32,328 nucleotides of DNA from Nitrospiraceae bacterium. Its GTDB lineage: Bacteria; Nitrospirota; Nitrospiria; Nitrospirales; Nitrospiraceae. Of the stretch, positions 1-7,723 are shown in pieces. The stretch lies in assembly GCA_900299325.1 (NCBI GenBank), contig OMJK01000122.1:1-32328 (forward strand), written 5' to 3'. The position numbers and the translations under genes were made by a program. Position 1 is the stretch's first letter; every line of letters starts with the position of its first letter. A model generated the notes under the pieces. The model did not search any database. It was not told the origin of the DNA and saw nothing but the letters and a program-made list of their open reading frames with translations.

Positions 1-1
1 C

Positions 2-211
2 CATTATGGTGTGCGCATCTGTCCGGAGCCGGATTATTGGGGCGGGTTGAGCGGCTGCACGTACCAGGAAGGCATCTCGTGGGGCAAATTCGTGTCGCCG
101 CGCGACGGCGGGCGGTTTGCCGAAGTGCTGAGCGATGCCACGGTCGTCTGGCCGCTCTTGATGATGGGGCTCCTGGAACGCAAGAAGGCCCGCGCCACAT
201 CCCGCCCATGA
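2..211 (+). CDS. C-terminal fragment of an unrecognised protein
   Basis: An open frame enters from outside the window and ends at a TGA at 209-211. The visible 69 residues are rich in Gly, Trp and Cys (two Cys in a PEPDYWGGLSGCTYQEG-type stretch) and finish with a short hydrophobic run followed by a basic tail. I do not recognise the family. The stop overlaps the ATG of the next gene (ATGA at 208-211), so the two are probably translationally coupled and in one operon. No start is visible. Confidence 0.55.
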   Translation, partial: HYGVRICPEPDYWGGLSGCTYQEGISWGKFVSPRDGGRFAEVLSDATVVWPLLMMGLLERKKARATSRP

Positions 212-870
212 ACCGGCGAGCTGCACACGTTGGACGTTGGGCCCTCGCCGGACTGTTGTTCCTCGGCGGCGCCGCGTGGGCGGGCGAGGCTGCCGAGACG
301 GAGGGGCGGGCGAGGGGTCAGGCGACTGCGCCGGTCACGCTGATCGAATATTCCGACTTTACCTGCGGGTACTGCCTGAAGTTTTTCAGAGAAACCTGGC
401 CGCGGTTACAGGCGCAGTACGTCGAGTCGGGGAAACTTCGCTTCCTGTATCGGGACTATCCGCGGGCCGATCGGGGGCCGGGGTTGGATGCGGCCGTTGC
501 GGCCCGGTGCGGCGGCGCGCAGGGAAAATACTGGGCGATGCACGACCGCCTGTTTGCCGCAGGCGGCCGGCTGGAGAAGGCGGTCTTCATGCAGCAGGCG
601 GCCGCTATCGGGCTCGATCAACCGGCGTTCGAGCGATGTCTGAAAGAGGGGAAGTACCTCGCGTCGATCTTCGACGACAAGCAGGAAGCGACGCGGTGGG
701 GCTTTCGCGGGACGCCGGGATTTATTTTGATGCACACGGTCGGCGGCGCGACCGACAAGGAGCCGGCCATCGCGATTCCAGGCGCGTTTCCATTCGAGAT
801 GTTTGCGGAGGAAATCGACCGGTTGCTCGCGAGCGCTCCCAGGGAGAACAACGGTCCGCGGGCCGAATGA
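208..870 (+). CDS. Exported DsbA-like thioredoxin-fold protein
   Basis: This encodes a 220-residue protein of the DsbA/thioredoxin_4 type. A signal peptide covers about residues 1-25 (basic start, hydrophobic LAGLLFLGGAAWA, then GEA). The redox motif CGYC lies at residues 53-56 after the strand VTLIEYSDFT, and a Thr-Pro in the stretch FRGTPGFIL supplies the cis-proline loop typical of the fold. It should act in the periplasm as a thiol-disulfide oxidoreductase; the substrate is unknown. The ATG at 208 was chosen over longer upstream frames because it begins directly before the signal peptide and overlaps the previous stop by ATGA. Confidence 0.85.
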   Translation: MNRRAAHVGRWALAGLLFLGGAAWAGEAAETEGRARGQATAPVTLIEYSDFTCGYCLKFFRETWPRLQAQYVESGKLRFLYRDYPRADRGPGLDAAVAARCGGAQGKYWAMHDRLFAAGGRLEKAVFMQQAAAIGLDQPAFERCLKEGKYLASIFDDKQEATRWGFRGTPGFILMHTVGGATDKEPAIAIPGAFPFEMFAEEIDRLLASAPRENNGPRAE

Positions 871-936
871 CCGGCCGGCGGGTGCAGCACAACGTCACAC
901 GACCACACTCACGATCATTCTATAGAGGGAATTGTC

Positions 937-1221
937 ATGGCTTCCACGCAGTCGTTCTGGGCCGTCGCGCATCGTGACGGCGATCCCGATTTCTGGGTCT
1001 GCATGTCCTGTCTCGAAGAGGTCTATTATCGGAAAGTGCCGATGCCGGACTGCCCGTCGTGTCACGGCGTGTCGACCTACGAAGGCTTTACCCTGGATGC
1101 TATCAAAGACTGGGGATCGGAGGCGTTGATCGCCAAGGCGTCGGCTGCCCAGCAGACCCAGGCGGTCGAGGCCGTCCCGCCTGCGGCTGAGTTCGCCCCG
1201 TCCGTCGAAGCCGTCGAGTAG
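937..1221 (+). CDS. Small zinc-ribbon protein
   Basis: A 94-residue protein. Residues 1-50 hold two CxxC knuckles (Cys22/25 in VCMSC and Cys39/42 in DCPSC) that would bind one zinc ion. The C-terminal half is an Ala/Val/Glu-rich tail with no predicted fold. There is no signal peptide, so it is probably cytoplasmic. A ribosome binding site AGAGGGA lies six bases before the ATG. The function is unknown; zinc-ribbon proteins of this size often bind nucleic acid or a protein partner, but nothing here shows which. The aldehyde dehydrogenase follows after 23 bases, so co-transcription is likely. Confidence 0.75.
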   Translation: MASTQSFWAVAHRDGDPDFWVCMSCLEEVYYRKVPMPDCPSCHGVSTYEGFTLDAIKDWGSEALIAKASAAQQTQAVEAVPPAAEFAPSVEAVE

Positions 1222-1244
1222 CCGCTCACCGGAGACTGCCTGTT

Positions 1245-2684
1245 TTGTCAGGACCACGCCCCTTTCTCATCCACGGCGAATGGAAGCAGGGACCGGCCGT
1301 GGTGCGCGTCACCAATCCCTTCAACGGACAACCGGTTGCCGACGTCAGCCAGGCCGGCGAGTTTGAGGCCGAGCACGCCGTCGTTTCGACAGCTGGCGCT
1401 GCGCCGGTCATGGGCGCCTTGCCGTCCCATCAGCGGTATCGGATGCTCCAGGAGATTGCCGCCGGACTGGCTCGCCGTCGCGACGAGTTTGCCGCCACCA
1501 TTACGGCGGAAGCCGGTAAACCGGTCGTCGATGCCAAGCGGGAGGTCAATCGAGCGATCCAGACCTTTATCATCGCGGCGGAAGAAGCGAAGCGCATTCC
1601 GGGCGAGGTGATTCCGCTCGACTGGACGCCGAACACGGACTCTCATCTGGGGATGCTCCGGCGGTTTCCGATCGGGCCGATCCTCGGTATCACCCCCTTC
1701 AACTTCCCGTTGAATCTCGTTGCGCATAAAGTTGCGCCGGCGCTGGCCGCCGGCAATCCCATTCTGATCAAGCCGGCGCCGCAAACGCCGCTCACGGCGC
1801 TGTTGCTGGGCGAGGTGGCGCTGGAGGCGGGCGTGCCGTCCGGCGGGTTGAACGTGGTGCCGTGCGACAACGCGCAGGCCGAACGCTTCGTCACCGATCC
1901 CCGGTTCAAGCTGTTGAGTTTCACCGGCAGCGCTGCGGTCGGATGGATGTTGAAGGCCAAGTGCGGAAAGAAAAAAGTCACGCTTGAACTGGGCGGCAAT
2001 GCCGGCGTCATCGTCGAGCCGGACGCGGATTTGGAACTGGCGGCGCAGCGCTGTGCCGCCGGCGGATTCGGCTATGCCGGACAAACCTGCATTTCCGTCC
2101 AGCGGATCTTCGCGCACCAGGCGATCGCGGACCTGTTCACCACCAAGCTGCTGATGCACGTCGCCCGGCTCAGGGCCGGCGATCCGACCGATGAAACCAC
2201 GACGATCGGGCCGTTGATCGACGCCACTGCCGCCCAGCGGGTGGAAGGCTGGATCGGCGAAGCCGTGGCGCAGGGCGCGACGGTGCTGTTGGGCGGCAAG
2301 CGGACCGGGTCCGTCGTCGAGGCCACGGTGCTGACCAACGTCAAACCGGAGATGAAGGTGTCGTGCCAGGAAGTCTTCGGGCCGGTCGTCACGGTGACAC
2401 GGTATCGCCAGCTCGATGAGGCGGTCGCCGCGCTGAACCAGTCTGCGTACGGGCTGCAGGCGGGTGTCTTTACGCAGGACGTGAACAAGATCTTCCACGC
2501 GTTCCGGCACCTGGAAGTCGGCGCCGTGCTCGCGAACGAGATTCCGACGTTCCGCGCCGATCACATGCCGTACGGCGGCGTCAAAGATTCCGGACTGGGG
2601 CGGGAAGGCATTCGCGCGGCGATCGAAGACATGACCGAACCGCGTGTGCTGGTTTTGAATCTGAAGGACCCGACCGGCGCGTAA
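1245..2684 (+). CDS. NAD(P)-dependent aldehyde dehydrogenase
   Basis: A 479-residue member of the aldehyde dehydrogenase superfamily, oxidising an aldehyde to the acid with NAD(P)+. The catalytic set is complete: Asn153 in TPFNFP, Glu248 in LELGGNAG, Cys282 in GQTC, and the coenzyme loop SFTGSAAVG. The length is usual for the family. The start is a TTG (1245-1247) preceded by GGAGA at 1231-1235; it places the usual N-terminal strand (FLIHGEWK) right at the beginning. Overall character resembles cytosolic NADP-glyceraldehyde-3-phosphate or lactaldehyde-type enzymes, but the substrate cannot be read from the sequence. No terminator is evident downstream. Confidence 0.92.
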   Translation: MSGPRPFLIHGEWKQGPAVVRVTNPFNGQPVADVSQAGEFEAEHAVVSTAGAAPVMGALPSHQRYRMLQEIAAGLARRRDEFAATITAEAGKPVVDAKREVNRAIQTFIIAAEEAKRIPGEVIPLDWTPNTDSHLGMLRRFPIGPILGITPFNFPLNLVAHKVAPALAAGNPILIKPAPQTPLTALLLGEVALEAGVPSGGLNVVPCDNAQAERFVTDPRFKLLSFTGSAAVGWMLKAKCGKKKVTLELGGNAGVIVEPDADLELAAQRCAAGGFGYAGQTCISVQRIFAHQAIADLFTTKLLMHVARLRAGDPTDETTTIGPLIDATAAQRVEGWIGEAVAQGATVLLGGKRTGSVVEATVLTNVKPEMKVSCQEVFGPVVTVTRYRQLDEAVAALNQSAYGLQAGVFTQDVNKIFHAFRHLEVGAVLANEIPTFRADHMPYGGVKDSGLGREGIRAAIEDMTEPRVLVLNLKDPTGA

Positions 2685-2809
2685 CGAAAAAATTGCGTCG
2701 GGATATTGCGCAATCGCTGCCATTCTTGATACAACAGCGACCCTATATACCGTCGTACGGCACGCGCCACCGAGCCGTCATCACCGTTTACCGTTGAGCG
2801 AGGGAAAAG
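2685..2809. other. Intergenic region before the arginine decarboxylase
   Basis: This 125-base gap contains a 10-bp perfect palindrome ATTGCGCAAT (2705-2714) and an AT-rich patch CTATATAC (2743-2750). A possible but poor promoter is TTGCGC (2706-2711) with TACAAC (2730-2735), spacing 18. I see no clear hairpin terminator for the aldehyde dehydrogenase. The gap probably carries the promoter of the two polyamine genes that follow. Confidence 0.3.
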
Positions 2810-3379
2810 ATGGTACCTACGCACATGTTTTTGACGAGAGGGGTCGGCGTGCATCGCGAGAAGCTGGCGTCTTTCGAGCAGGCCTTGCGCAGCGCCGGCG
2901 TCGCGTATTGCAATCTCGTCAGCGTGTCCTCGATTCTTCCGCCGAACTGCAAAATCATTCCCCGCAAGCGCGGTGAGAAGCTCCTGAATCCCGGCGAAAT
3001 TACCCATTGCGTCATGGCGCGGTCCGAGACCAACGAGCGGAACCGCCTCGTCTCCGCCTCGATCGGACTGGCGATCCCGACCGACCGGCGGACCTACGGC
3101 TATCTGTCCGAACACCATGCGCACGGCGAGACCGACGAGGAGACGGGTGAATACACCGAGGACCTCGCGGCGCAGATGTTGGCCACGACGCTGGGCGTCG
3201 AATTCGATCCCACCGCGGCCTGGAAAGAACGGGAGCAGGTGTTCAAGATGGGCGGCAAGATCGTCCGCACCTTGAACATTACGCAATCGGCCATCGGCAA
3301 GCCCGGTAAATGGACCACGGTCGTGGCGCTGGCGGTGTTCATCCCTCTGGAGAACCTGCCGAAGCGGGCCCGCCGCTAG
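2810..3379 (+). CDS. Pyruvoyl-dependent arginine decarboxylase
   Basis: A 189-residue PvlArgDC-family protein that would convert arginine to agmatine and CO2 in the cytoplasm. Members are made as a proenzyme that cuts itself between two serines, turning the second into a pyruvoyl cofactor. The cleavage region is visible as [13 protein letters not shown], with Ser40-Ser41 the expected scissile pair. The N-terminus [17 protein letters not shown] and the GYLSEHHA segment are typical of the family. A GAGGGAAAAG stretch just precedes the ATG. The next gene encodes an agmatinase, so the pair forms a complete arginine-to-putrescine route that bypasses ornithine. Confidence 0.93.
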   Translation: MVPTHMFLTRGVGVHREKLASFEQALRSAGVAYCNLVSVSSILPPNCKIIPRKRGEKLLNPGEITHCVMARSETNERNRLVSASIGLAIPTDRRTYGYLSEHHAHGETDEETGEYTEDLAAQMLATTLGVEFDPTAAWKEREQVFKMGGKIVRTLNITQSAIGKPGKWTTVVALAVFIPLENLPKRARR

Positions 3380-3437
3380 CCGGATTCCGGCGAGCGGGGG
3401 ACGGCATGACCGGTCCTCTCTTGATCAGGACACGCGC

Positions 3438-4370
3438 ATGACGCTTCCCGTCGGATGGGAAGGCCCGGACCGGAATTTTCTCGGCGTCGAGGAGCCCTGG
3501 TCCCATCCCGACCGTGCCGGCGTCTACGTGCTCCCGGCACCCTACGAGCACACTTCCAGTTACATTCTCGGATCGGATGAAGGTCCCTCCGCCATCATCG
3601 AAGCCTCCCATCAGGTCGAGTTTTACGACGAGCAACTGGGGTTCGAACCGTTCCGTGAGTGGGGCGGCATCGCGACCGCGTCGCCGCTGGATCTCCACGG
3701 CAGGGTCGATGGGGCCGCCGTCGACGCCATTGAAGCCTTCGTCGCCCCGCACGTCGGCACCGGCCGGTTTCTCGTCACGCTCACCGGCGAGCACACCGGC
3801 GCGCTCGGCGCTATTCGCGCCCATGCGAAACGGTATCCGAATCTCTGCGTCGTGCAGATCGATGCGCACGGCGATCTGCGCCAGGCCTATCAAGGCAATC
3901 CCTTCAGCCACGCCAGTGTCATGGCGCGGGTTGTGGACGCCGGGCTCCCGCTGGTGCAGGTGGGCATTCGCTCGATCTGTCCGGAGGAGATCGACCGGAT
4001 CAAGAAGTCGGACGCCATCACCACGTTTTTTGCGGCGAACATTCTGGATCCGTCCGGCCCCTACGAAGGCAAAGGTGCGCGCTGGATTCCCGATGTCGTG
4101 GCGGCGTGCCGCGGGCCGGTGTATCTGACCTTCGACTGCGACGGGTTGGATGCGTCGATCGTCCCGGCGCTGGGCACGCCGGAGCCGGGCGGGTTGGGCT
4201 GGTACGACACCCTGAACCTCGTGACCGCGTTGGCCAACGGGCCCGGCATTCTCGGCATGGACGTGAGTGAGATTGCGCCGATCGAGGGATTCGTCGCGCC
4301 GCAATTTTCCATCGCCCGGCTGATCTACCGTATTCTAGGCCGCGTCAAGGCGGGCCGCCGCGTCCATTAG
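3438..4370 (+). CDS. speB: Agmatinase (arginase/ureohydrolase family)
   Basis: A 310-residue ureohydrolase that should hydrolyse agmatine to putrescine and urea. The binuclear manganese ligands are all visible: His in LTGEHTG, the DAHGD triad in QIDAHGDLR, and the two Asp residues in TFDCDGLD; the substrate-side GTPEPGG loop and the MDVSEIAP segment follow. It lies 58 bases after the arginine decarboxylase, which argues for agmatine rather than arginine as substrate. Urea would be a by-product. Agmatinase is preferred over arginase or guanidinobutyrase on gene context; the sequence alone does not fully exclude those. Confidence 0.9.
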   Translation: MTLPVGWEGPDRNFLGVEEPWSHPDRAGVYVLPAPYEHTSSYILGSDEGPSAIIEASHQVEFYDEQLGFEPFREWGGIATASPLDLHGRVDGAAVDAIEAFVAPHVGTGRFLVTLTGEHTGALGAIRAHAKRYPNLCVVQIDAHGDLRQAYQGNPFSHASVMARVVDAGLPLVQVGIRSICPEEIDRIKKSDAITTFFAANILDPSGPYEGKGARWIPDVVAACRGPVYLTFDCDGLDASIVPALGTPEPGGLGWYDTLNLVTALANGPGILGMDVSEIAPIEGFVAPQFSIARLIYRILGRVKAGRRVH

Positions 4371-4396
4371 TAGAAGGCTGAAAAAGGCGAGCGTTC

Positions 4397-5152
4397 TTGG
4401 CTGACTCACCCCGTCACTCGTCATCCGTCACTCGTCACGGCGTTCCGCGCATCCGCATCAACAAGTTCTTCACGCAGCACGGCGTCTGCTCGCGCCGCGA
4501 AGCCGACCGGCTCGTCGAAACGGGCCGGGTCACGATCAACGGCCGTGTGGCCCGGCTCGGCGATCAGGTCGGTCCTGACGATGCCGTGGCGCGCGACGGC
4601 CAGGTCATTCCCTGGGGCGCGACGCCGGTCTACATCAAGTACCACAAGCCGGTGGGTGTGACGACGACCAGCGAGTCGCACGTGTACCGCAACATCATCG
4701 CCGAGATCGGACACGAGGAACGGATTTTCCCGATCGGGCGCCTCGATAAAGATTCGTCGGGCCTGATTCTCCTGACCAACGACGGCGACATCGTCAACGA
4801 CATCCTGCGCACGGAGTTCGGGCATGAGCGCGAGTACGTCGTGGATGTGGATCGCCCCTTCGACGATGCGTTTTTGGATCGACTGTCGCAAGGAGTCGAG
4901 ATTGTAGGCAGCCGGACGAAGCCCTGCCGGACCGAGCGCATGGGGCGCCAGCGGTTCCGGATCGTGCTGACGGAAGGCCGGAACCGCCAGATCCGGCGGA
5001 TGTGCCAGGCCATCGGCTATCGCGTGACGGATCTGCACCGGGTCCGGATCATGCACATTACGATTGCAGGATTGAGCGTCGGCGTCTGGAAAGATTTGAC
5101 GCACGAGGAGCGCACGACACTACTGCGGGCGGTGGGGCGGAAAGTAATTTAG
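4397..5152 (+). CDS. RluF-like 23S rRNA pseudouridine synthase
   Basis: A 251-residue RsuA/RluB/E/F-family enzyme. An S4 RNA-binding domain spans about residues 17-70 (RINKFFTQHGVCSRREADRLVETG). The catalytic domain follows, with the active Asp in FPIGRLDKDSSGL and the NRQIRRMC motif. The stretch ending VTDLHRVRIMHITIAGLSVGVWKDLT closely resembles RluF, which modifies U2604 of E. coli 23S rRNA. The start is a TTG at 4397 with AAGG upstream; no ATG lies before the S4 domain. Its stop overlaps by four bases the stop of the convergent gene. Confidence 0.88.
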   Translation: MADSPRHSSSVTRHGVPRIRINKFFTQHGVCSRREADRLVETGRVTINGRVARLGDQVGPDDAVARDGQVIPWGATPVYIKYHKPVGVTTTSESHVYRNIIAEIGHEERIFPIGRLDKDSSGLILLTNDGDIVNDILRTEFGHEREYVVDVDRPFDDAFLDRLSQGVEIVGSRTKPCRTERMGRQRFRIVLTEGRNRQIRRMCQAIGYRVTDLHRVRIMHITIAGLSVGVWKDLTHEERTTLLRAVGRKVI

Positions 5153-5931
5153 CGAACGTCGCCGGGCATCGGCGCGGGTGACGGCGCTGCGTATGCGGTC
5201 TGCGGAGCCTGATCGGAGGCCGGTTCGTCGTTCGTTTCGGGTTCCTGCCTGCTGCGGCGTTTGCCGAGAAACAGATTGAGAAAAGCGATGAAGAAGCTGC
5301 CGCCGAGGAGCAGCAGGCTGCTGAACTGAATCGTTTTGGTCCCTTCGTCGCGCATGTCTTTTGCGACGTCGGCGACCGTGTCCAGCAACCGGTCGAGCGC
5401 GAGGCTGACCTGAATCATCTTGGGGCCCGCGTTGTCCGACGCGTGCTCTTCGGCTTTCCGCCGCAGTTTATCCCGCTCCGTGACCGAGGTGGCGTTCCAC
5501 TCCTGCGTCAGCAACTGTTCGGTGGTGCTGGCGACCGAGAAATATTGGTCGAGGCTGCGCCGGACGGCTTCGATGTCTTCCGGTTCGCTGCGCCCGCTGC
5601 GGGAGACGCGCAATCCCGCGGCTGCGTACCGGTCGACGGCGTGCTGGATGCGGGCGCGCTGGGCCGGCAGCGATTCGGTGATGCGCTCATACTCTTTTTT
5701 GCTGTCCGCCTGAAGGGCCCGGATCAGCGTGTTGCGGTAGCGCATGACGTCCGCGGAGATGTGGGCCAGATCCGCCGCGCCGAGCGTGTATTCCGTGTAC
5801 ATGATCCGCAGGTCCTGGTCGATCTGGCTCAACGCCTGGCCGCTGTACCAGCCCAGTCCGGCGATCAGCAGGCTGATGAATACCTGGGTGCCCGTCGGCT
5901 TCGGGATCGGCATGCGATTCAACAGGCCCAC
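5149..5931 (-). CDS. Membrane protein with chemoreceptor-like four-helix bundle
   Basis: A 260-residue protein with two membrane helices (about residues 15-32 and 201-222) enclosing a helical, charged periplasmic region of about 165 residues. That region resembles the 4HB_MCP sensor bundle of chemoreceptors and kinases, but no HAMP, kinase or methyl-accepting domain follows; the C-terminus is a 38-residue Pro/Ala/Glu-rich cytoplasmic tail. The GTG at 5929-5931 was chosen because GGGAGGA lies directly before it; a longer frame would run into the preceding gene. It starts 11 bases after the ABC protein and is surely in its operon. A role as an accessory or sensor of that system is an inference. 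Confidence 0.72.
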   Translation of the reverse strand: MGLLNRMPIPKPTGTQVFISLLIAGLGWYSGQALSQIDQDLRIMYTEYTLGAADLAHISADVMRYRNTLIRALQADSKKEYERITESLPAQRARIQHAVDRYAAAGLRVSRSGRSEPEDIEAVRRSLDQYFSVASTTEQLLTQEWNATSVTERDKLRRKAEEHASDNAGPKMIQVSLALDRLLDTVADVAKDMRDEGTKTIQFSSLLLLGGSFFIAFLNLFLGKRRSRQEPETNDEPASDQAPQTAYAAPSPAPMPGDVR

Positions 5932-5942
5932 GCGGTCCTCCC

Positions 5943-7610
5943 TTATTCCAGAATAATCCGGCGATCCACGTGCGGCGTCAGGTTCGGGTCGTTCGACACG
6001 AAGACCGTCGACCACGGTTCGTCTTTGCTGCAGAGACGCCGCAGAATGGTTTCCCGCATGGCGGGCGGCAGGTTATGGAGAATGCCGTCGAAAATCAACA
6101 GCTGCGGCCGTGCCAGAATCGCCCGGGCCAGCAGAATGCGCATGATGTGCGTGGGAGCGAGGATGCGGTCCGGCGCCCGTACGTGCGTTTTGATGCCCTG
6201 CGGCATCGCATCGACTTCCTCTTCGAGCTCGGTGAACCGGAGCGCCCACCGGATGTCGGCGTAGGGCACGTACGACCGGCCCAGCACGATGTTGTCCTCG
6301 ATCGTGCCCTCGAACAGCGCGAGTTGCGAGTCGAGCATGAACCCGCGCCAGCGGTTGATGGTATCGAGGTTCAGGTGCCGGAGGTCCACGCCGTTGTACC
6401 GGATGACGCCCGCCGTCGGGGCTTCGAGGCCCGCCAGCACCCGGGCCAGCGCCGTTTTGGCCGCTGTTGTGCTGGCGTAGATGCCGATCTTTTCTCCGGG
6501 CGTAATCTCCAGATCGAAATGCTGAAAGATCGGCGGGGCGTCGCCGCGGGCCACCGTCAGGTCCTTGCAGGTCAGGCGGATGCCGTGAATCATTGGGTCG
6601 GGCAGCTGGACGGACAGCTGGGCCGACTGCTGATCTTTCGGCAGAGAGAAGAACTCGTTGAGTTCCGCCAGGGCGGTCAAAAAGTAGTAGACGTGCCCCA
6701 TCTTTTTCACGACGGCGTCGAAGTTGAGCAGCAGGTTGCTCACGACGACCTCCGCGGCGACCAATTGCCCGATCGTCAGCTGGCCGATCGACAGGAGCCA
6801 GCCGGCCGTCGCCAGCACGCCGCTGTGGGCGATCGCCTGCCAGCCGACCGAGCCCAGATACTGCTGGAAGAGAATACCGAACCGCTCGCGGCGCGTTTCG
6901 ACGTAGCGGTCGACCAGCTCGTCGGTCTTGCGCATCAACAGCGGCTGGCTGTCGGTCGCTTTGAAGTGCAGCAGGTTGTAGGAGATTTCCTGGATCCAGT
7001 GCAGGACCGAGTATTTGGCCTGCGACATCTCGATCGTGGTCCGGAGGCCGCCGTGGGACAGCATGAAGAAGATGACGTTGAAACCGGCCAGGAGCAGCGC
7101 GTCGAAGAGGAGAAAGTACGGATGATAAAACACGAGAATCGTCATGCCCACCGCGCCGCCGACGACGACGTTGATCAGGTCGACGAGCAGCACGGAGAGG
7201 GCGCGCTGCATCAGGACCGTTTCCATGAAATAGTTCGCAAACCGGGGCTTGAACCGCTGGAACTGGAAATGGGGGAGCTGCTGCGTCATGGCGATGGTGA
7301 CCCGGGCGAACAACCGCCGCTCGAGCACCTCGACGGCATAGTATTGCAGGGCTTTGAACGCGCCGACGAACCCCAGCGCGATGACCATGATGCCGGCCAG
7401 GGTGACGATGGTGATGGGCTGAATGGCGAACGCGAACGTGTTGACCAGTTCCTGGACGGTCAGCGGGACGATCAGGGAGAACAGTCCGATGGCGAGCGAG
7501 TACGAGAAGATCAGCGCCAGCACTCGGCGTTCCAGGCGGAAGAGGAGCCCGAGATGGCCCAACATCGCCGAGAACAGATGGGGCTGCTGCTCAGGAGGGT
7601 CCTGTGCCAT
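5943..7610 (-). CDS. ABC exporter-like protein with degenerate ATPase domain
   Basis: A 555-residue fusion of an exporter membrane domain (residues about 1-330, with several hydrophobic segments starting near 30) and a nucleotide-binding domain (about 345-555). The frame is intact and the fold is easily aligned, yet nearly every catalytic motif is altered. Walker A reads YASTTAAKTA (Lys385 kept, all three glycines lost). The signature LSGGQ is replaced by LAPTH. Walker B is LLIFDGI, with Asp508 kept and the catalytic Glu replaced by Gly509. The switch His is replaced by Asn in FVSNDP. It lies between a TolC-like gene and a helical-bundle gene, after an HlyD-like gene. It is probably a non-hydrolysing relative of type I secretion exporters; its transport activity is uncertain. 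Confidence 0.85.
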   Translation of the reverse strand: MAQDPPEQQPHLFSAMLGHLGLLFRLERRVLALIFSYSLAIGLFSLIVPLTVQELVNTFAFAIQPITIVTLAGIMVIALGFVGAFKALQYYAVEVLERRLFARVTIAMTQQLPHFQFQRFKPRFANYFMETVLMQRALSVLLVDLINVVVGGAVGMTILVFYHPYFLLFDALLLAGFNVIFFMLSHGGLRTTIEMSQAKYSVLHWIQEISYNLLHFKATDSQPLLMRKTDELVDRYVETRRERFGILFQQYLGSVGWQAIAHSGVLATAGWLLSIGQLTIGQLVAAEVVVSNLLLNFDAVVKKMGHVYYFLTALAELNEFFSLPKDQQSAQLSVQLPDPMIHGIRLTCKDLTVARGDAPPIFQHFDLEITPGEKIGIYASTTAAKTALARVLAGLEAPTAGVIRYNGVDLRHLNLDTINRWRGFMLDSQLALFEGTIEDNIVLGRSYVPYADIRWALRFTELEEEVDAMPQGIKTHVRAPDRILAPTHIMRILLARAILARPQLLIFDGILHNLPPAMRETILRRLCSKDEPWSTVFVSNDPNLTPHVDRRIILE

Positions 7611-7723
7611 GCCGACCGATCCTTGCCTGGCCGTGGCGGAGCCGTTAACCCGTGCCCGCGCCGGCCATGGTCCAATCTCTCAACCCTAGCAAATTCCAGG
7701 GTGAATTGCCACGTTCTGCCGAC

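Noticed and set aside
37-207. N-terminal extension of the DsbA-like protein
   Set aside because: It shadows the preceding gene and would bury the signal peptide; the ATG at 208 fits coupling and export.
2705-2714. ATTGCGCAAT palindrome as an operator
   Set aside because: Ten bases, a single copy and no cognate regulator nearby; too short to support.
1248-2723. 491-residue open frame antisense to the aldehyde dehydrogenase
   Set aside because: It is an Arg-rich shadow in GC-rich DNA with no domain, while the plus strand carries a complete catalytic set.
2726-2749. TTGATA ... TATATA as a promoter of the arginine decarboxylase
   Set aside because: The spacing is only 12 bases, too short for a sigma-70 promoter.
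5943-7610. Calling the ABC gene a pseudogene
   Set aside because: No stop or frameshift over 555 codons, membrane segments are intact, and it lies in an orderly operon. Motif loss without frame loss points to altered function.
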